A stretch of 64,000 nucleotides of DNA. It comes from Macrothele yani. Lineage: Eukaryota > Arthropoda > Arachnida > Araneae > Macrothelidae. The notes below the pieces were generated by a model, which was not told the origin of the DNA, did no database searches, and saw only the letters and a program-made list of their open reading frames with translations. The DNA lies in contig CM077002.1 in the NCBI GenBank assembly GCA_039090855.1, positions 85,192,194 to 85,256,193 of the forward strand. The letters run 5' to 3'. How positions within the stretch are numbered: position 1 is the first letter of the stretch; every line of letters starts with the position of its first letter. The position numbers and the translations under genes are program-made. This document shows, one piece after another, positions 34,606-46,099 of the stretch.

Positions 34606-34939
34606 TTCATCTAACCATGCTTGTTGCTTAGCTCACCAGAAGAGGACCGAGCACGTCATCTCAAAAAGGTGAGCTCAAAATATTTTCTAGCAGATGAAGG
34701 AAAATTGCAAATTTTGATTTTTTTAATAAATGGAAAAGGTCACTTCTCACCCACTAAATAAGCAATGGAAGGCATCAAATAAAAATACAATAATTTCCAG
34801 GAGTCAAAATTTAGGGAATCTGAGAGGAGGAAAAAGACCCATTTATGGAGTTCTTAAATTGCAAGATGTGTAAGAACCCTGCTTATGCTAATTTCTTTAC
34901 CAATAAGAAAAAAAAAAAAAAAAAAGGAAAGAAAACCCT

Positions 34940-35116
34940 TCAAGAACAAACTTTTTCAGCCAGCTCCTGCAAAGCTCTTGTTTTGTCCTCCTTATGTTCA
35001 AGCTCCAGATGCTCACGAAAGTCTTTGAATATCTTGCTGTACTTGGCACTGCAGTCACATTGCTTGGGCTCATCCTCATGTACTACTTGCACCTCAGTCT
35101 CCAATGCAGATAACAA
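34940..35116 (-). CDS. Candidate terminal exon, zinc-finger-like
   Basis: Minus-strand exon-like block. An acceptor with a strong T tract (TTATTTTTTTTATAG) precedes 35116, and the frame runs 58 codons without interruption to TGA 34940. It reads LLSALETEVQVVHEDEP, then CDCSAKYSKIFKDFREHLEL, EHKEDKTRALQELAEKVCS. CxC followed by HxxxxH looks like a degenerate C2H2-type finger with an acidic-basic helix after it. Codon use and charge pattern look like real protein, unlike the surrounding AT-rich DNA. I do not recognise the family. Confidence 0.45.
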   Translation of the reverse strand: MLSALETEVQVVHEDEPKQCDCSAKYSKIFKDFREHLELEHKEDKTRALQELAEKVCS

Positions 35117-35207
35117 CTATAAAAAAAATAATAGAAAAATGGTAGTAAAACATCATGAATCAATCTACAACATAAATTTACATTCACTTTCACATAAGAT
35201 AATGACT

Positions 35208-35465
35208 CAAAATAGTATAACTATACTAATAATCTAAAATCTCTTGGCGTAGAATTGAAATAAAACTTTCCAAGCTTTCGCACATCAACCAGACCAACAT
35301 TTTTTTTAGGGAGTACAGAGAATCACCAGCAATTGGAGTATCTGGGTCTTTTCCCAAGCAATGTTGAGGTAATCTGGTTGATGTGCGAAAGCTTGGAAAG
35401 ATTTATTTCTATTCTATGCCAAGAGATTCCGGATTATTAGTATAGTTATACTATTTTGAGTATAA
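35208..35465. repeat. Palindrome, ~86-bp arms
   Basis: 35208-35293 is the near-perfect reverse complement of 35379-35465 (for example AGCTTTCGCACATCAACCAG against TGGTTGATGTGCGAAAGC). The ~80-bp loop matches 34520-34605. It looks like a short non-autonomous hairpin element. Confidence 0.9.
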
Positions 35466-36108
35466 TTGGTGTACAGTTCCTACTTACTAATTAAGACAAT
35501 GACTCCTATAACAAAAAAAATTAAGCAATATCATACAATTCACATATAATAGCAAGGGCAAAAAATTACACAACACAGAACTAAGTTATGATGATTCCAG
35601 GGACCATGCTATTTGTGCCATTAAATCCCATCCCAGGGTTACTTTAACAAAGGCTGACATACATCATGATACATTGCAGCAATGCAAATGCTTACAGTAA
35701 GAAGCCTTACTTAGAATGCTATGTGAATCTAAATTAATAATTAAATTGTTTAAATTTTGTAAGGTGACAGAAAAGAACTTTGCTAATTACAAGTAAATAC
35801 AACAGCAAAATTGCAATTTTTAATTAAAAACTATTGTTACATAACAATTCTAATCTTCTGTACACAAATGGGGAGAAAATAGCTTCACTGGTTTTGGGAA
35901 ATGAGGATATGCTGAATGCATTACTGTTTATGACAGTGCAAATGCATTTTTCATCAGCTTTTCTTTTCAAGACAGTATAAGAGTACAAGGTTGTTTTCAA
36001 TATCATTTTTTTTTTTTTTTCAAAATTCACTGATCACCTCTTGTTTCATAGAATCTCAATGTTGTCTTCAAGACATCTTTCACACCGGAGATGTGAACAT
36101 CTATGTTC

Positions 36109-36193
36109 TCAGCTTTTTTCATCATTATCATCACTAGCAACATTTTCAATACAATTTTTTATTTCTTGGATGGTCTGAACTCCATTTGTACCT
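36109..36193 (-). CDS. Candidate exon, acidic tail
   Basis: A minus-strand acceptor (TTTTTATTACAG) ends at 36194. After one base the frame reads GTNGVQTIQEIKNCIENVAS, DDNDEKS and stops at 36109. It is too short to identify. The same strand as 34940-35116 suggests the same or an alternative transcript. Confidence 0.25.
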
Positions 36194-36273
36194 CTGTAAT
36201 AAAAATATCAAAATTAATGTGCCATATAAGAGAGCTCTTGTCATTTGATTGCATTTTTTTCTCTTTGCTTCAG

Positions 36274-36348
36274 AATCCCAGTGATGAAGACAAGTGTTAC
36301 TACTTGTCACTCTTCTTGCAAAAGAAAGAAAAAATCTACCACATTTAG
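36274..36348 (+). CDS. Candidate terminal exon, 24 codons
   Basis: A very good acceptor (TTTTTTTCTCTTTGCTTCAG) precedes 36274. The frame NPSDEDKCYYLSLFLQKKEK, IYHI ends at TAG 36346. An acidic start followed by YYLSLF is faintly like a BESS protein-interaction motif. It lies on the opposite strand to the two exon-like blocks beside it, so at least one of the three may be spurious. Confidence 0.25.
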   Translation, partial: NPSDEDKCYYLSLFLQKKEKIYHI

Positions 36349-36540
36349 TACATCATAAATGCACATGACAGTAATTTACTTGGTTTTTCTTAATTTCTGG
36401 CATTCCCACTCTTACGGACCAACCTTATATAAATGTTAAGCAGGCTAAATTTTTTCATGTCAATGTTCCACTGGTTCTCTTCAGCAATGTGTGCAGTCAG
36501 TATACAAATAATATCAAAACAAAAAAAATATATCCTTGCA

Positions 36541-36990
36541 ACACATTTTTCTGTGGCTGATTCAAAGGGCCAACCTGAATGAGGTTGATCTCCCAGTAAG
36601 TTTTTCTTTCATGGCTCCTTCCATCTCGATTCAGGCAGGGTAGGGTGTATCAGTTGACACATCCATTTAAAAAAATCTATATTTATTACAACAAATTTGA
36701 ATTTTCCACTAATTTAGGAATTTTTCTTTAACGAAAAAGACTTATCAAGTGGGTAAGTGTGGCAACAACCTGCACCTCTACAAGGGTTGCCTTAACAGTA
36801 ATTTTATTTTTAGTCTGTGATGCATGCAACTCATAAAATTAATTTTTAAAACATACAAAATTTTTAAAAAATCTACATCTTTGAATTGTGATATCTCAAA
36901 AAGCCCATTTTAAAAAATCCTGAAATTCTGACCAATTAATACCCCAACGGTAGGTTGTTAGCTGGGGGAATCAGATTATTGGATTTTTTC
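36541..36990. repeat. Dispersed repeat, inverse of 54740-55380
   Basis: GACTTATCAAGTGGGTAAG..GTGGCAAC and AAATTTGAATTTTCCACTAA match the inverse of blocks at 54960-55040. ATTCAGGCAGG..TATCAGTTGACAC matches the inverse of blocks near 55320-55355. The order is preserved over about 400 bp with large diversity. Confidence 0.75.
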
Positions 36991-37389
36991 CTTGAAATTT
37001 TCCTACAAATTTATGAAAATGCACTTGTATCCTGGCTGTACCTCATGGTTGGGTTAAGGGCTTAAAATTGAAAGCGGGATGGCGGGATCCCCGCCAAAAA
37101 ATTTAAACTCCTACCAAAATAAAGTTGTTAGGAGGGAGTCTCCCGCCTTACGAAATTTAAAAAAAAGATATGTAAATATAAAATCTTGGGTCAGTCTTTG
37201 GACCACTCACAAAATTCGAGCGTTAAAAATGTATCCTTTGCAAAATTACATGCGTTAGAAACGGACCCTTCTGAGTTCCAAAAATTTACAATCGAATGTA
37301 CATCATTCATGTCGGGAGTATAATCAGTTTATGGACATGTGAATCAGCTTCTATATGTGGCCACATGAGTTCTTCATTTTGCATATTGC

Positions 37390-38330
37390 GGACAGTTACA
37401 AATCAGGCACAAGATTCTTCCTCGGATTTGTGGAATTCCACTTTTTTCGCCATCATTTCGGTTATACTCGAGATCGATGCAAAACTGAAAATAATATTTT
37501 ATTTTTGGAAGATTAGTGTGTGTGGGAGGGGGAGTCGCATTCCGTCTGGGAAAAGTATTTCGTTTTTCAAAATTTCCGAAAACGAAAGTTAAACTGAGTA
37601 AAAAACTTTCCCGCAATCGTATTTCTTTTTTCTCAAGAAGTTTCCTCTGCCCAGTATTGTTATTAAATATAAATTTATTGCATAAATGTTTGTATGAAAG
37701 TGTAGAGAACAATTCCGATAACGAAAGTTCAACGGAGCAAAATTTTCTTGTAAACATTAGGTGCGAGCTTCTTCCGCAGATTCGAGGAACTCTGCCTTTG
37801 CTATCATCATTTGTGTCATTCTCAAGAACGATGCAAAACTGTTAACATTTTTCTTGCGGGGGCGTTTTTCAGATGGGGACGGAATTTCGTCTTTCAAATC
37901 TTTCGAAAACGGAAGTTAGACAAACTGCAGATTTAATCTGTAATCGTAATTTTTCTCGTGATACTCCCTTTGCTTAGTACATACATACATATCACTAAGT
38001 TGTTCTCTGATATTCAGAGGTTAGCTCCACAGCGAAATACAAACCACCAGATAATTTTTACTTACTGTTGACGTATTATTGTAAAATATAATTTTGTTCG
38101 ATAACTGATTGTGTTTCAGCTTGAAAGTGGAGGGAAAATTTCCGAAAACAGAAGTCGGATGCAGCGAAGATTTTTCCATAATCGTAAATTTTTTTTTTTT
38201 CGTGATGATCCCACTGTTCAGTATTATTGTTAAATGTTATTTTACCGCTCATAAATAGTTGCAAAGTGAAAAACTGGACATTCCTCATATCAGAAGACTG
38301 GTTGAACCAACCAAGTCTAAAGTATTTGAA
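37390..38330. repeat. Satellite-like units related to the mariner insert
   Basis: Diverged tandem units of about 320-340 bp (CAGTATTGTTATTAAATAT at 37652; TTCAGTATTATTGTTAAATG at 38217; GAAAACGAAAGTT-type blocks at 37578, 37719 and 37908). They are the inverse of the units at 15535-16205 inside the mariner. A LINE 3' end is inserted at 37977-38075. No coding sequence. Confidence 0.75.
37977..38075 (-). pseudogene. LINE 3' terminus inserted in satellite
   Basis: The minus strand shows AGTAAAAATTATCTGGTGGT, then GAGCTAACCTCTGAATATCA, the shared 3' untranslated region, and the tail as TACATACATACATA on the plus strand. It is about 98 bp long, the shortest copy of the TATG-tailed LINE here. Confidence 0.9.
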
Positions 38331-38349
38331 CTGCAAACATCTCTCTCGT

Positions 38350-40420
38350 ATCTTCAAGAAAAGATATTTTTTTCAGAGATGAAGAGAAATATCTTCAAAA
38401 TAATAAATTAGTTGACATCTGCAATGCTAAAACTTGCACATCACAATGTCAAGTGAAGGTTTATTTTATCTTTTATGACTGAGATGGACAGCAGATATCT
38501 TTCCTCCACAACGGAACCCTTTTTGAAGTTTGAGTGTGTAAAATCTGAATCTATAAGCCACAGACACACAAGTTTCAGTACAGTCTTTCAAAAGCCTTGC
38601 AGACCATTTTTTTTTTTTTTTCAAAATTAATGAAGATGCAGTTATGGAACATTCACTATTCAAACATAGATAGCTGTAATGAATGAAGAGTACATGTGCC
38701 AATTTCTAAAGTTTTGTAAGAGTTTTAGGAGCAATCATCAGCACACATTTCCATAAGTGTCAAAGATTCTTCTGCAAGTAGGTCTTGTGTTGCATTTAAC
38801 AGATGAAACATGTGAACGTAGCTTTAGCACAGAAAACGGAATTAAGTCAAAATTCAGAGATTCATTGAGCAACAAAAATCTTAATACATATTTCTGAAAT
38901 TCGGCTGGATAAACCCTCAGAAAAACAAAACAAAACAAACAAACAGCTGATCAAAGCTTGTTAACTGTGGTAAGAAATGAAAGACAGACACAAATAATTT
39001 AGGTGCAATTTTATGATACCAATGTACTGAAAAACAAACAACTCTGCTTTTGTAAAATGAATCATGGTACTTTGTATTAGATTGAATGTAGTAAATTTTT
39101 TATCTAATTCCCATGTTTGTTTTAAAAATTAAGTATAGCTATTGTTTGGAAAGTTAATATTGTTTTCCCAGTCCATGGTTCATATGCTTTTTCAATCACA
39201 AAATTCCAGAACTTTTGGATTTTTTCAAGGACATACGATCCAAACACTTTTACTTAATTAAAATATAGTGAAACCATAGGTCTGTTCAGCCTGTAAACTC
39301 CAACAAACAACTTCCTACATGCTTGGCAAACTTAATGCAGAATGTTAAAAATGAAGACTGCTGCAGCTAATCAGAAATTTAGAATCACAGATAAATACTT
39401 AATGAAACACCAAAACTGTCACTGAAAATGTGACCACGTTTAATATCTACTAAATTTTTATATACAGTATACTACACTGATTTTGAGAAAAAATTATTTT
39501 TCTACTGTGGCTTTAGTCCAATTATTGAAGCAAATTCCAGAATTAAAAAACCCCATAAAACTCAAAAATACATAGGTATGTGGCATTACTCTTGAAATGC
39601 TTTCATATACCACACAATCAAAACATAAAATACTATTTATATTTAATTATTTTGAAATAATGCTTACATTGGAAATTTAAGGGTAAAAAAAGGTGAAATA
39701 TTTGGAACTTTTCCAAAGGACCAAAGGGATTGTAATTTCTTCAACACATAATCATGGGAGCAAATATTTGTGTCACATTTTATTTGGGGATGGAATTTTC
39801 ACCATAATATTGATGCTGTAGCTATGTTTTTAATTTGTACTGACCAGCAAACAACTTATGCACAAAAATTTCCAACGTAAAATGAAAGAGAATAAAGGAA
39901 AAACCTTAAGTCCAAGGGCTGTGTACAACAGCATTCATTAGTGATCAAGGCAATGTTAACTGGGCATGATTAGAAAATTAGTTATAGAAGATGCAAAGTG
40001 ATTACTTAGCTCAGAAAATACTAAGAAACAACTAGATTTTTAAGTTTCTGATATTAGAAAGCAATCTGATTTTATGGCAAATTTTTATATAAAGTATTTA
40101 TTAGAAAACTTCAGTAAAAGTCAAAATAACACACACAGAAAAAAATAAGAAATTAAAACAGGTATTTACTTCAACCAGTGGCTAAAAAGTGTTACAAAAA
40201 TTAACAAATGGTGCAAAAAACGTTTCCCACAGCAGATGAAAGGTATCAGAGACAAAACGATTTTCAAATTGAACAGTTAAAAGAAGAGATATAGAACGAA
40301 ACATATAACTCTATGTCTTTTAGTGGAAGAATTTTGCATAAGGGAAAAGTTGAAAACAGGCGAAAAGTATTCTTCATAGCAAAAGCTATGCTAAGGAAAA
40401 AGAACTTTTCAAATACGTCT
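38350..40420. other. Non-coding gap
   Basis: AT-rich, with a poly-T run near 38610. Short open frames on the minus strand (38702-38466, 38938-38738) carry no recognisable motif. Nothing supported. Confidence 0.45.
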
Positions 40421-40424
40421 GGTA

Positions 40425-40705
40425 GGGAGACTATAAAAATACCCGATGCATATTTTTATGCGTTGGAAAAATTTTGATGCATACTAGACGCGTAATTACG
40501 CATTTTGGCGAACACTGGTCGGCACGTCACTTGAGCACTCCCGTGGAGAGAGAGAGAGCTACCGCACGACGATTGATTTCTTAATATTTTGATTGAGCAA
40601 TCGAAATATTTAAAAATCCGTAAAAGATGACCTCTATCCATAAAACAGTAAAATTAAGCAGAAATCTGTAAATTTTACAGATAATCCGTAAAAGTTGGCA
40701 AGTAT
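40425..40705. repeat. Possible short non-autonomous element
   Basis: It begins with GGTAGGGAGACTAT, the terminus seen at 32837. Near its right side is CCGTAAAAGTTGGCAAGTAT, which inverted reads ATACTTGCCAACTTTTACGG, similar to the hAT-type end at 48154. The two ends are unrelated, so this may be two degraded elements. Confidence 0.3.
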
Positions 40706-40856
40706 GAATTATACCATAATTGGCTAGGAGATTATGACCCTAAAAATTTCAAGTGAATTGGTAAAAAAAGTTTTTAAATTAGCCTTAAATTCCTGATTAT
40801 GAATTCTGGGCATGCAAGCCACACGACAAAGAGCAAATAAAAAAAATACGGCTGGT

Positions 40857-41290
40857 TTAAAAAGTTTTTCATTGATTTATGCGAAATTTGGAAGGCTAAT
40901 TTCTATTAGCGATTTATGGCATTGATCAAAATTTCAGTGATGTTCATGAAAAATTAACGGAGATAAACTTTCATATTTTTTATTCCTACTTGCAATCAAA
41001 ATGTGAAGGGACTATTCCCTGCAATTCTTGGGAGAACCAGCTGGCTGCTGTGGGCAGGGTTACAGAGAGACGTGCAATGCGTGCATTCCTGCTGCTGCCG
41101 TGAGTTGCGTTTACAACTCGTGACCCCACCCACATGTTCCACAGGGATGAGTGTCTCTCCAGCGCACTGGAGCAATCCTCTCTGGTTTGTTTAACAAAAC
41201 AATTTATTTTTGTTCCAGCATTTCTTTTTTCATCAGACAAAAAATTCCCTAGAAATAAAAAACAATGCCAAACTATCTAAATTGAAGAAA
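40857..41290. other. Diverged repeat plus unrecognised DNA
   Basis: 40857-40990 resembles the repeat at 5849 and 46690 (AAAAAGTTTTTCATTGATTT, GCGAAATTT). The remainder to 41290 has no identified content. Confidence 0.4.
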
Positions 41291-41299
41291 TTACAGGCA

Positions 41300-41400
41300 C
41301 ACTAAAGAAAAGGGTGAGAATAGTGACAGATTTTTAAAAAAGGTGACAAAAAGTGACAAATATAAAAAAAAGTGACAAATAGTGAAAAAAGTGACTTGCG
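41300..41400. repeat. GTGACAAA subterminal-type repeats
   Basis: GTGAC(A) occurs six times in about 80 bp (41325, 41343, 41352, 41372, and others to 41391). Like the TTCGTGAC cluster at 7290-7391, this looks like the subterminal part of a hAT-type end. Confidence 0.4.
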
Positions 41401-41529
41401 CTGAGGTCTGCGATGTTCTTATTGTAGCAAAATTTTTATTCACTCCTCATCTTTATTATAGCAAATGGCATATAAAAAAAAAGTTTTTCAACAGGGATTT
41501 TAGAGGCAGAGATATGCTGCAAACAAAAG

Positions 41530-42170
41530 TTCACAAACAGCACCTAGTGGCGAACTACAAACCTCAAACACAAACTTGAAGTGTCCCATAAGGTAAATGG
41601 TATCTGGTGTTAAAATAATTTTTTAAATCGGACATATAGAAGTACAGATATTGAGAAAAATAAATTAAATATTTGCACCCCCTAGCGGCGAAATTGTGCA
41701 TTATTTTGGGAAGAAAATACACAAAGTTTTCATAGTTAGTAGTATCTGATCGAAAGAGAATATTTTTCAATCGGGTTTTTTGTCACGCAGATATTGCTGT
41801 AAATGGAAACATGAACTTACATTACGCCTCTAGTGGTGCATTTGTGCATTCAGAAATATTTGAAATTATATGAGAAATATTTCGCAACAAAAATGTTCTC
41901 CAGCAAAGAAAGAAATTTTTAAATCGGACTCCTAGAAACAGAGATGTGGGCAAAAATAAGATATATGTGTACGCCTCCTGGTGGAAACGTTATGTACTAT
42001 TTCAATATTTTAAGCAGGAGGTATTCTCGAAAAGTCTTCCGAGGTGAGAAGTATCGGTTCACAGAGGAATTTTTTCAATCAAGTTTCCAGCTCAGATTTT
42101 GTTGTAAATATGTCAGAAGCAAAATAAACATTTGATTTACCTTTACGCCCCCTAGCGGAAAATTTATGCA
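41530..42170. repeat. Five tandem units with CCCCTAGCGG cores
   Basis: Diverged units about 138-174 bp long, each with a core: CACCTAGTGGCG (41541), CACCCCCTAGCGGCG (41676), CGCCTCTAGTGGTG (41825), CGCCTCCTGGTGG (41972) and CGCCCCCTAGCGG (42146). Each core except the first is followed by a TTTGTGCATT- or TTATGTACTATT-like block. The core inverted (CCGCTAGGGGGCG) resembles the CTCF core. Confidence 0.8.
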
Positions 42171-42209
42171 TTATTTGAAAACGGGACTGTAACTAAAATG
42201 TAACAGAAT

Positions 42210-42240
42210 TTCAGGATATTTCCAGGACGCGTATGAACCA
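42210..42240. repeat. hAT-like terminus
   Basis: CCAGGACGCGTATGAACCATG reads, inverted, CATGGTTCATACGCGTCCTG. It is similar to CAGGGTTCATAC at 31659 and to hAT inverted ends. Confidence 0.35.
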
Positions 42241-42383
42241 TGCACCTATAAAAACATGTTTATTTTTTATTTAATCCACAGTCGACATGCACACAATACA
42301 TTCTCTCAGTTGTAGATAGGATTCAATTTTCATTTACATAAGAAAAAAGGCCTCAAAAAACAAAATTATGAGCTTACAATTGT

Positions 42384-42850
42384 AACTACAAATTATTCAA
42401 GCTGAGAAAAGCTGCTGGATTTGGCTGATTTCCTTCTCATCAAAGGTATGAAGTTGTGCAGAATGTCCAACAAGAGTTGGAGCATTCACCTTTAGAAGTA
42501 CATTTTTTTAAGGGCACTGGACACTTGTCTCTCTTCGTGTCACATTCCTCTGGCCAGTGAAAACCTCTGGCTGGTCCATGAGGGTACATGAAGGACACTG
42601 TTATGTCCTCAAATTCTTTAGATATGCTTGTAGTTTGTAATCTGTCTCATCCATAAGTTATCGTCATACATGCTTCTTATAAATTCTCCTACTTGAAAAT
42701 CATTCACAGAAAACGAGTACTTTTTTTTGGCTTTAAAATTGTACTGTTTGACGTGAGTGCTGGACTGTTCTGGCCATTGATGATTTATTTCCTTGTACAT
42801 TGTGCCAGGATCCCAACAACAGATTTTACTGTATCCCACTCTTCTACTTT
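42384..42850 (-). pseudogene. Broken coding region, unrecognised family
   Basis: The minus strand reads WDPGTMYKEINHQWPEQSST, YNFKAKKKYSFSVNDFQVGE, FIRSMYDDNLWMRQITNYKH in one frame. A stop and frameshifts follow, then EFEDITVSFMYPHGPARGFH and WPEECDTKRDKCPVPLKKC in another. The SVNDFQVGEF...W.RQI segment looks like a small Tudor/SH3-like beta-barrel found in some transposon-related or uncharacterised animal proteins. It is close to hAT-3 but on its outer side, and could belong with the fragment at 47839-48145. Confidence 0.45.
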
Positions 42851-42970
42851 GCCAGTTCAGTAGGATTATACTTCATCAGTTGTAAGGAGTAGAAGCTTAG
42901 TCTTTGGAATTAAGGGGGAGGCAAAAATTACTGTAAACTGCAGTTTACCCATGAGTCAAAAATTGCATAC

Positions 42971-45900
42971 AAGGTTCCTACTCAATTAGTGAAATCAAAT
43001 TCTTTGACTTTTCCAGGTTTTCCAGGTGTTTGCAATGGGGTTTTGAAAATATGCTTAACAACATATAACAAGAAAAAAAAAACTGGCTAATTAGATACTT
43101 CCCCAGATTTGCATGCAAGATATTAAAATATTGTTTTCGTTAGCTGAGCAGATACTCATGAACAAGCAATTACATACAAGATATTGAACTAACCTGTAAC
43201 TCTTGTAATGCAGTGTTTTGACATGCAAGACAGTTATACTCAACAGATTCTAAAACATATTACATGCTGTACATACTTACAATTATACCTATCCCAAGTT
43301 ACTGAGTCATATAATTTGTTTTAGAAGTTACATTCTTATTTAAAAAAATATGGAACACAAATTGGTGAACAACAAAGAAAAACAAATTTTCTACACATAC
43401 CAACATGGTCTTGGCTTATCCAGCTGAATAGTATACCAACATACCTAATGATGAAATACTGCTGTTTTTAAGTTATCTGTACATAGAGGGTTTTTTTTTT
43501 TTTCTCATATGAAGAAAACTGACTGAGGTTCAAAGATAACTTTAAAATCATTGAAATCTAACTGGATAACAAAAGAATCTGGGTAGATTATTTTTTTTAA
43601 ACACATTATAACTACACATGTTAATAAAGTGAAACCAAAATAAATCACTGCTTCCTTTCAATAAATTTTACACTAAATACTAGTCTAAGAAATCACTGAA
43701 ATCTAGTTAGAGTTTTATGCACAGTTACATCAATTTTGACAATTCCTGAATTTGCTGGTCAATTTTTCCTGTCTCCAAAAGAATCTCATGAGACAAATTT
43801 CTTTTCTTTTGCACTAAAATACTTATCTGATCAGACACCTTGCAATTTCTTTTTTTTTCACAAGTTGCATCTCTTTATTTTTCTTTTCTCTTTGATCTGC
43901 TAATGCCTGTTGATATCTTGATTGAGACATCCTCACATACTGCAGTAATTCTGCAGTTATAGGCACTGAAACTACTCCATCATGTGACTTTATGGCATCA
44001 TATACTGTACACAATGGAATAAGTGATTTTTTATGAAGATTTTCAACCAACATGTATTTATGAATTGAAAAACCTCTCAGCAGATGCATTTCCATGTGAT
44101 AAAGTAAGAACCAACTTAACAACCACCCAGTTCCTTGAAATGTTCTTTATCCTGAAGCAAAGACGAATAGAATACATCCAGGTGGGTATTTTCTGAGAAT
44201 GCAGAAAACACATCCTTCAGTTCAGTTTTTGCTCTGCTACACAACTACTGAAATTGCTGTTTTGCTCGATCTGCTGAAACAGAAAATATTCTGCTTTTTT
44301 TTTTTTTTTTGTTGGTTTTTTCATGTAATATTTGCAACAGAAATGCCTTCTTTTTTCACAAATTATTAAATTTGACTTTATGACCTTAGGATTCAGACCT
44401 GAAACTGCTTTGGTAGCAGAAAAGTTTGTGGGACCCCGTTCTACTATTTTCTGTGTGGTTGCCACTAAAAATTTCATACATTCTGCTGCTCTGAATTCCT
44501 TTTTCTGAAGCTCTGAAGTTTTACTTTTTATCAAATATCTGTGAGCAGCAATGCCAATGTCTACATTTTGCAGTTTACAGTGGTTAACCTTATCACTTAC
44601 GTCAAGCTTAAACAATTTTTCTGAAATTGCACATTCCTCCACCACCTCTTTCCTTATAAAATCTAGACATCAGCTGCCAGACAAGATCGCATAAACTGTC
44701 ATATAGAAATGGAATCACAGGATCAGCTGTTTGGAATTTTTCAAAAATGGTTCCAAATCATTAGCTACTGATGAAAAAAATGTGAACTTTGAAAGGAACA
44801 GGTTATCTTTACATGCTACAGCAACATGTGCACATGTTGAAGTTTTTGGCAAGGTATTTGCCTCTTCAGCGTACTTTTTTATGTTCGGAAAAAACTGAAT
44901 GGCCCGCTCTGCCACAGCAACATTTTCGACCCACCTGATTTGGCAAAACTTAGGACGGAAAATTTCACATCCAGTTATCGATGCATAACCAGCTCACTGT
45001 GCAGGGCTATCTTTGAACAACTGATAGAAGGCTGTGAAGATATAATTCAAATTCCAATCAGTAGCATCATGGCCTATCCAAAAGGCTCCATGAACCATAT
45101 GCAGTCCACGTGAACCTAGATCAATTAGATCACATCCATTTTCTACCAACAAATCTTCCCTTAGAACTTGCAGAAATTTAAGATTAACATAGGGCCCATC
45201 CATTGAAATTTGCAACAGTTTATTTAAATCTAGTTCTGAAACTCCTTCACGGAACTTTTCAATGAGATCAGATGCTCTTGCATGGCCAAGAAATACTGAA
45301 TTCAAATAGCATATGTACATACCTGGTTCAATGACTTAGATCAAAATCTAACAATCAAATCCATCTGCTCTTTCTGAGCAATTTTATTAAGGGCATCATC
45401 AAAACATATGACAAATTCAATACCTGATATCTCTGATAATAAGTATTTAGAAAAATATAATGCAAGCCCAAAACAAATTATATATAACATTTTTGTTGCA
45501 CCAAGACTGACTATTTTTGCTATACCACTGTCCATAAACATATGCGGGAATACATCCCTAGCAACTTTAAAAGAGTTGTATGAAGAATCTGACATTACAA
45601 GCTTCGTGGCCCAAATTACTTCTGCTCTTAAAACACATTCTTTTGTCATAAAACTAGTGATGTTCAACAAAGTTGAAATATTAGTAGGAGATACAGTGGA
45701 TGAAGATCCACTCTGCTTTGGTATACTATCTGCTGAATGTGGCATGGACGGTAGCAAATCATCAGCAGCAGCAGCCATACTGCCTAAAGTTCCACTTTGT
45801 TTTTCTGAACTAGCCCTTTGAAGTGGTGCACTATCCAATGTAAAAAAAAAAATTGTCACAGCATGAGAAGCAGAAACCTGACTTAAAGCTTTGACGTGTT

Positions 45901-46090
45901 TAGCACTTTGTTCATAACTCAAAATTGCTTGGTGGCCCATATTGCTCAAGCTGAAACTTCTTAAACATTACATCTTGCTTTGTATGGGTCATCCTGAACA
46001 GGTAACTGCCATTCTGACCACTGTGGGTTAAGTTTTTCGTCAAGCAAATCCACATTAAATATAGTTTTCTTGGAAGTCATACTTGCACCA
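42971..46090 (-). pseudogene. hAT-3: decayed hAT transposase, relative of hAT-1
   Basis: The minus strand reads from about 46060. A finger-like start in several frames (LPVQDDPYKARCNV) is followed by QYGPPSNFEL and MGHQAILSYEQSAKHVKAL. Then come SFMTKECVLRAEVIWATKLV, IEFVICFDDALNKIAQKEQM (45440), HMVHGAFWIGHDATDWNLNY (45090), and VVEECAISEKLFKLDVSDKV (44640). The C-terminus has MEMHLLRGFSIHKYMLVENL and a KKNKEMQLVKKKE coiled coil (44060-43850). The same order is seen in hAT-1. A probable left terminus lies at 42971 (CAAGGTTCCTACTCAATTAG, then TTTGACTTTTCCAGGTTTTC). The right terminus was not identified. Frameshifts and stops throughout. Confidence 0.8.
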
Positions 46091-46099
46091 AGTCAGAAA

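Noticed and set aside
31659..34873. A single hAT element from CAGGGTTCATAC to GTAAGAACCCTG
   Set aside because: The two termini look alike, but flanking 8-bp sequences do not match and the interval contains a complete mariner-like element and no hAT coding.
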